A DNA stretch of 64,000 nucleotides from CAG-552 sp964516925 (GTDB lineage: Bacteria > Bacillota > Clostridia > Christensenellales > Pumilibacteraceae), in contig CAZEXL010000006.1 in NCBI GenBank assembly GCA_964516925.1, positions 1-64,000 of the forward strand. The letters are read 5' to 3'. Of this stretch, positions 60,423 to 64,000 are shown piece by piece (within the stretch, counting starts at the first letter, position 1; every line of letters starts with the position of its first letter). Under the pieces are notes generated by a model. It did no database searches. It was not told the DNA's origin and saw only the letters and a list, made by a program, of their open reading frames with translations. Both the position numbers and the translations under genes were made by a program.

Positions 60423-61502
60423 ATGTTTGATGAAGAAGAAAGATTTGTGACTAGTACAAAGCTGGATTTAGACGGAGAGGAAAATTCGCTTCGTCCAAAG
60501 TCGTTTGACGAGTACATTGGTCAACAAAAGATGAAAGAAAACTTGCGGGTTTTTATCGAGGCAAGTAAAAAGCGTGGCGAAGCATTAGATCACGTACTTT
60601 TGTATGGCCCTCCTGGGCTTGGTAAGACGACGATGTCGCATATTATTGCTGCCGAACTTGGTGTTCAACTGCGAATCACAAGTGGTCCCGCAATAGAGCG
60701 AGCGGCTGATTTGGTATCGATTCTTACTAATATTAACGAAAACGACGTTCTTTTTATCGACGAGATTCATCGTTTAAATCATTCGGTCGAAGAAATTTTG
60801 TATTCGGCGATGGAAGATTATGCGCTTGATATTATAATAGGGCAAGGCCCTACCGCAAGAACGATGAGAATGTCGTTGCCTAAATTTACGCTTGTAGGCG
60901 CTACTACGCGAGCAGGTATGATAACGGGTCCGCTTAGAGATAGATTTGGCGTTATTTGTAGATTGGAGCTTTATACGCCTAATGAACTTTCTCAAATAAT
61001 ACGACGCAGTGCGATAATATTAAATATACAGATTGACGATGACGCATGCTATAATATAGCAAGTCGTAGCAGAGGTACGCCGCGTATTGCAAACAGATTA
61101 CTAAAGCGAGTCGGCGATTTTGCATTAGTAAGTGGCAAAAAACGTATCGACAATAAGTTTACAAACCAAGCGTTGCAGAATTTGGACGTGGATTCGTTAG
61201 GACTTGATTGCACGGATAGAAGAGTGCTCGAGGCTTTGATTCATAAGTTTAATGGCGGTCCTGTCGGATTAGAAACTTTGGCGGCAGCTACTAACGAAGA
61301 AGCGGTTACTATAGAAGACGTAGTGGAACCATTTTTGTTGCAGCTTGGATTTATATCGCGAACTCCGCGCGGAAGAGTCGCTATGCCTAATGCGTATAAG
61401 CATTTGGGCGAACAAATGTCGAAAAATGCGTTAACAATGTCGAAATATGCACTAACTCAGATCGGACTTTTTGATAAGGCGAACAACGATGAACAAAAGT
61501 GA
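60423..61502 (+). CDS. ruvB: Holliday junction helicase subunit RuvB
   Basis: 359 residues. AAA+ with GPPGLGKTT (about 61), DEIHR Walker B, the VGATTRAGMI sensor, and a C-terminal winged helix with RTPRGRVA. It drives branch migration with RuvA. It overlaps queA by 14 bases. Confidence 0.97.
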   Translation: MFDEEERFVTSTKLDLDGEENSLRPKSFDEYIGQQKMKENLRVFIEASKKRGEALDHVLLYGPPGLGKTTMSHIIAAELGVQLRITSGPAIERAADLVSILTNINENDVLFIDEIHRLNHSVEEILYSAMEDYALDIIIGQGPTARTMRMSLPKFTLVGATTRAGMITGPLRDRFGVICRLELYTPNELSQIIRRSAIILNIQIDDDACYNIASRSRGTPRIANRLLKRVGDFALVSGKKRIDNKFTNQALQNLDVDSLGLDCTDRRVLEALIHKFNGGPVGLETLAAATNEEAVTIEDVVEPFLLQLGFISRTPRGRVAMPNAYKHLGEQMSKNALTMSKYALTQIGLFDKANNDEQK

Positions 61503-62508
61503 TTTTTACTATGATTTGCCGCAAGAATTAATTGCGCAAACGCCTGTGGAGCCGCGCGATAGCGCTAGATTGCTTGTTTATGACAGATATAACAAGAAAA
61601 AACGAGATTTAATTTTCAAAGATATTACGAGTTATTTGCGCAGCGGCGACGTATTGGTAATAAATAATACCAAAGTACTTCCCGCAAGAATCTACGGTAA
61701 AAAGCCCACGGGGGCGCACGTAGAGTTTTTGCTTCATAAAAGATTAAATCTTACTGATTGGGAAGTCTTGGTCCGTCCGGCGCGAAAAGCCATGATCGGC
61801 GAAAAAATTATCTTTTCCGATAAACTAAGTGCGACCGTTTTAAGTATAGGTGAAGAAGGAATTCGAAACGTAAGATTTGATTTCTGCGGTGTTTTTGAAG
61901 ATATACTAAACGAAATAGGTGAAATGCCTTTACCGCATTATATTCATACAAAAATCAAAAACAATGATGATTATCAAACTGTTTACGCTAAGATAAACGG
62001 TTCTAGCGCAGCGCCAACGGCAGGTTTGCATTTTACACCCGAACTTATGGAAAGTATTAAAAGCATGGGCGTTGAAATCGTTGAAGTGCTTTTACACGTC
62101 GGATTAGGTACATTTAGACCTGTTAAAACCGACAATATTCTCGATCACAAGATGCATAGCGAATATTTTTCCGTTAGCGAAGACGCAGCAAATCGTTTAA
62201 ATAAAGCAAAGTCAGAAGGAAGAAGAATTATTGCTGTTGGGACGACGAGCGTTAGAGTATTGGAAAGCGCCGCTGTCGAAGACGGTAAAATTAAAGCAAG
62301 CAGCGGCAATACGGAAATTTTTATATATCCGCCGTACAAATTTAAAATGGTTGATGCGCTTATTACCAATTTTCATTTGCCGGAAAGCACGCTTATTATG
62401 TTAATTTCTGCTTTTTGTGGTCGTGAAGAAACGTTGCAACTTTATAAGTATGCAGTTGACAAAGAATACAGATTTTTTAGTTTTGGGGACGCAATGTTTT
62501 TAATATAG
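61489..62508 (+). CDS. queA: S-adenosylmethionine:tRNA ribosyltransferase-isomerase
   Basis: 339 residues from the ATG at 61489; an earlier in-frame start lies deeper in ruvB. DFYYDLPQELIAQTPVEPRD, PARIYGKK, and SSAAPTAGLHFTPEL. It adds the epoxycyclopentane moiety in queuosine synthesis. Tgt, which inserts the precursor base, is next. Confidence 0.96.
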   Translation: MNKSDFYYDLPQELIAQTPVEPRDSARLLVYDRYNKKKRDLIFKDITSYLRSGDVLVINNTKVLPARIYGKKPTGAHVEFLLHKRLNLTDWEVLVRPARKAMIGEKIIFSDKLSATVLSIGEEGIRNVRFDFCGVFEDILNEIGEMPLPHYIHTKIKNNDDYQTVYAKINGSSAAPTAGLHFTPELMESIKSMGVEIVEVLLHVGLGTFRPVKTDNILDHKMHSEYFSVSEDAANRLNKAKSEGRRIIAVGTTSVRVLESAAVEDGKIKASSGNTEIFIYPPYKFKMVDALITNFHLPESTLIMLISAFCGREETLQLYKYAVDKEYRFFSFGDAMFLI

Positions 62509-62529
62509 TTTTATATTTAAAGGGTTAAT

Positions 62530-63651
62530 ATGGAACAAAACTTTAGTTACAAAGTAATACACACATGCAAACAAACCGGTGCGAGAGTTGGCGAGTTGAC
62601 TACGCCGCACGGCAAGATTCTTACGCCGGTGTTTATGCCCGTAGGCACGCAAGCAACGGTAAAATCGCTTTCGCCCGAAGAATTAAAGCGGGCAAATGCG
62701 TCCATCGTTTTGTCGAATACTTACCATTTGTATATGCGCCCCGGTCATAAGCTTGTTGAAGCGGCAGGCGGATTGCATAAATTTATGGCGTGGAATAAAC
62801 CGATTCTTACCGATAGCGGAGGATTTCAGGTTTTTTCGTTGGCGGAACTAAATAAAATTTCGGACGACGGAGTCGTTTTTCGTTCACATCTGGATGGCTC
62901 AAAACACTTTTTCACGCCCGAAAAATCAATGGAAATACAGGAATCGCTTGGTGCCGATATTATCATGGCGTTTGATCAATGCACAAAATACGGAACTTCG
63001 TACAATGATTCAAAAGCCGCTATGGAACGCACGCTTTTTTGGCTGGAACGTTGCGCAAAATATAAATCTCGCTCCGATCAAATGCTTTTCCCGATAGTCC
63101 AAGGTAATATGTATAAAGATCTTAGAATAGAATCGGCTAAGCGAACCGCCGAGTTTGCAAAGTGCGGTATTGCAATAGGTGGCTTAAGCGTAGGGGAACC
63201 TAAAGAATTAATGTACGAGCTATTGGACGATATTCGTCCGTATTTGCCTGAAAATATGCCGCGTTACCTTATGGGGGTCGGCAGTCCGGATTGCCTTGTA
63301 GAAGGGTTTATGCGAGGTATCGATATGATGGACTGTGTTTTGCCTACAAGGATCGCTCGTAATGGGACTGCGTTTACTTCTACCGGTAAAGTTGTTGTTC
63401 GTAATGCATCATATAAAGAAGATTTTTCGCCGCTTGACGAAAATTGTGATTGTTATTGCTGCACAAACTACAGCAAGGCATATTTACGACACCTTGTAAA
63501 TGCCGACGAAATTTTAGGCGGTCGAATGTTAAGCTTGCATAATATTACATATCTTATTAGGCTAACCGAGAGAATAAGAGAAGCAATAATGCAAGACAGA
63601 TACGGCGATTTTTGCGAAGAATTTCGCCAAAGCGCAGAGTATAGAAACTAA
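62530..63651 (+). CDS. tgt: Queuine tRNA-ribosyltransferase
   Basis: 373 residues. Catalytic aspartates in TDSGGFQVFSL and LPTRIARNG, and a zinc site CDCYCCTNYSKAYLRHL. It exchanges G34 for preQ1 in tRNAs with GUN anticodons. In many bacteria yajC and secDF follow; here it is rplS. AAAGGG site. Confidence 0.97.
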   Translation: MEQNFSYKVIHTCKQTGARVGELTTPHGKILTPVFMPVGTQATVKSLSPEELKRANASIVLSNTYHLYMRPGHKLVEAAGGLHKFMAWNKPILTDSGGFQVFSLAELNKISDDGVVFRSHLDGSKHFFTPEKSMEIQESLGADIIMAFDQCTKYGTSYNDSKAAMERTLFWLERCAKYKSRSDQMLFPIVQGNMYKDLRIESAKRTAEFAKCGIAIGGLSVGEPKELMYELLDDIRPYLPENMPRYLMGVGSPDCLVEGFMRGIDMMDCVLPTRIARNGTAFTSTGKVVVRNASYKEDFSPLDENCDCYCCTNYSKAYLRHLVNADEILGGRMLSLHNITYLIRLTERIREAIMQDRYGDFCEEFRQSAEYRN

Positions 63652-63697
63652 TGCGATGAAAAAATTTTTATTTTTTTATTTTTAAGCGTTAAATTGC

Positions 63698-63726
63698 TTG
63701 CAAATATTTCTAATATTTTATATAAT
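63698..63726 (+). promoter_or_regulatory. Promoter of rplS
   Basis: TTGCAA (63698-63703), 17 bases, TATAAT (63721-63726). Confidence 0.7.
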
Positions 63727-63732
63727 GTATAG

Positions 63733-63778
63733 GTTGTGACTCGTATGTTCCGCTGGTTGAAAGATTGCAATCAAGAAC
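63733..63778 (+). promoter_or_regulatory. Possible L19 leader
   Basis: GTATGTTC and GAACATTAC (one bulge) flank an inner palindrome GATTGCAATC, giving a short hairpin between the promoter and the AAAGGAGGT site. An autoregulatory L19 leader is known in Firmicutes; this resembles one in position only. Confidence 0.4.
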
Positions 63779-63801
63779 ATTACGCAAAAGGAGGTATAGT
63801 C

Positions 63802-64000
63802 ATGGATATTATTAAGCAGTTAGAAAAAGAGTATATGAAGAGCGAAGTTCCCGAATTCAGCGTTGGCGACACCGTAAGAGTTTACGTTAAGGTTGTCGAA
63901 GGAAATCGTGAAAGACTTCAGGCATACGAAGGTATAGCAATTGCTCGTAAGCACGGCGGTCTTAACGAAACCTTTACCGTAAGACGTGTTTCGTTCGGTG
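63802..64000 (+). CDS. rplS: 50S ribosomal protein L19 (partial, cut by the window end)
   Basis: The first 66 residues: DIIKQLEKEYMKSEVPEFSV, GDTVRVYVKVVEG, RLQAYEGIAIARK, HGGLNETFTVRRVSFG. Clear rplS. AAAGGAGGT site. It is not in its usual place after trmD (38.1 kb in this window). Confidence 0.96.
   Translation, partial: MDIIKQLEKEYMKSEVPEFSVGDTVRVYVKVVEGNRERLQAYEGIAIARKHGGLNETFTVRRVSFG

Noticed and set aside
1..64000. CRISPR arrays, prophage, rRNA genes
   Set aside because: No regularly spaced repeats, phage structural genes or rRNA-like stretches were seen on either strand.

Overview
The window looks like a chromosomal segment of an AT-rich, Gram-positive, endospore-forming member of the Clostridia. 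The evidence is the spoVAC-spoVAD-spoVAE-yunB sporulation cluster, two aminoacyl-tRNA synthetase T-box leaders, strong AGGAGG-type ribosome binding sites, sigma-A promoters with near-perfect TTGACA-17-TATAAT spacing, mutS2, the ylxM-ffh pair and rbgA. No species can be named. Almost everything is core housekeeping on the + strand; no CRISPR array, prophage or rRNA operon is visible.

Layout. 1-3.3 kb: a region without a clear gene, a 767-residue anchored acidic protein of unknown function, and the broken 3' end of an IS3-family element. 3.3-6.0 kb: spore dipicolinate-channel genes and yunB. 6.0-16.6 kb: a T-box-controlled pheST, then a U32/RlhA-like protein, mutS2, a cysteine desulfurase and thiI, meeting a convergent class A penicillin-binding protein. 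18.5-26.5 kb: miaB-mutS-mutL-miaA-ynbB. 26.5-27.7 kb: a minus-strand cluster of small genes including a stand-alone Spo0A-type DNA-binding domain. 27.8-34.6 kb: tRNA-Trp, rnhA, a TVP38-type membrane protein, a lone pilin-like protein, lon-engB, a possible spore-surface protein and a phosphoesterase. 34.7-43.9 kb: a dense run of translation and metabolism genes (ylxM, ffh, rpsP, khpA, rimM, trmD, rbgA, rnhB, yraN, alr, fau, rsmD, coaD, a coiled-coil protein, a DAHP synthase). 43.9-48.1 kb: tmcAL facing away from pta-ackA-comFC. 48.2-53.5 kb: the most accessory-looking part, a TetR-led operon with YjdF, two flavodoxin-type proteins, an isochorismatase-like hydrolase, a GNAT enzyme and a fused alpha/beta hydrolase. 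53.5-64 kb: T-box thrS, infC-rpmI-rplT, an rRNA methylase, yebC, radC, ruvCAB, queA-tgt and the start of rplS.

How the parts work together. The core blocks serve tRNA charging and modification (pheST, thrS, miaA, miaB, thiI with its desulfurase, trmD, tmcAL, queA, tgt), ribosome assembly and protein export (rimM, rbgA, engB, rsmD, ffh, ribosomal proteins), DNA repair (mutSL, mutS2, ruvABC) and acetate metabolism (pta-ackA). The sequence is unusually readable for regulation: two T-boxes whose specifier and discriminator-pairing bases agree with their synthetases, an AUU start on infC, a terminator whose stem contains the next gene's ribosome binding site, a promoter lying across a terminator stem, a terminator built from the last codons of two convergent genes, and overlapping divergent promoters upstream of pta. 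The best candidates for undescribed biology are the TetR/YjdF operon and the minus-strand cluster at 26.5-27.7 kb.
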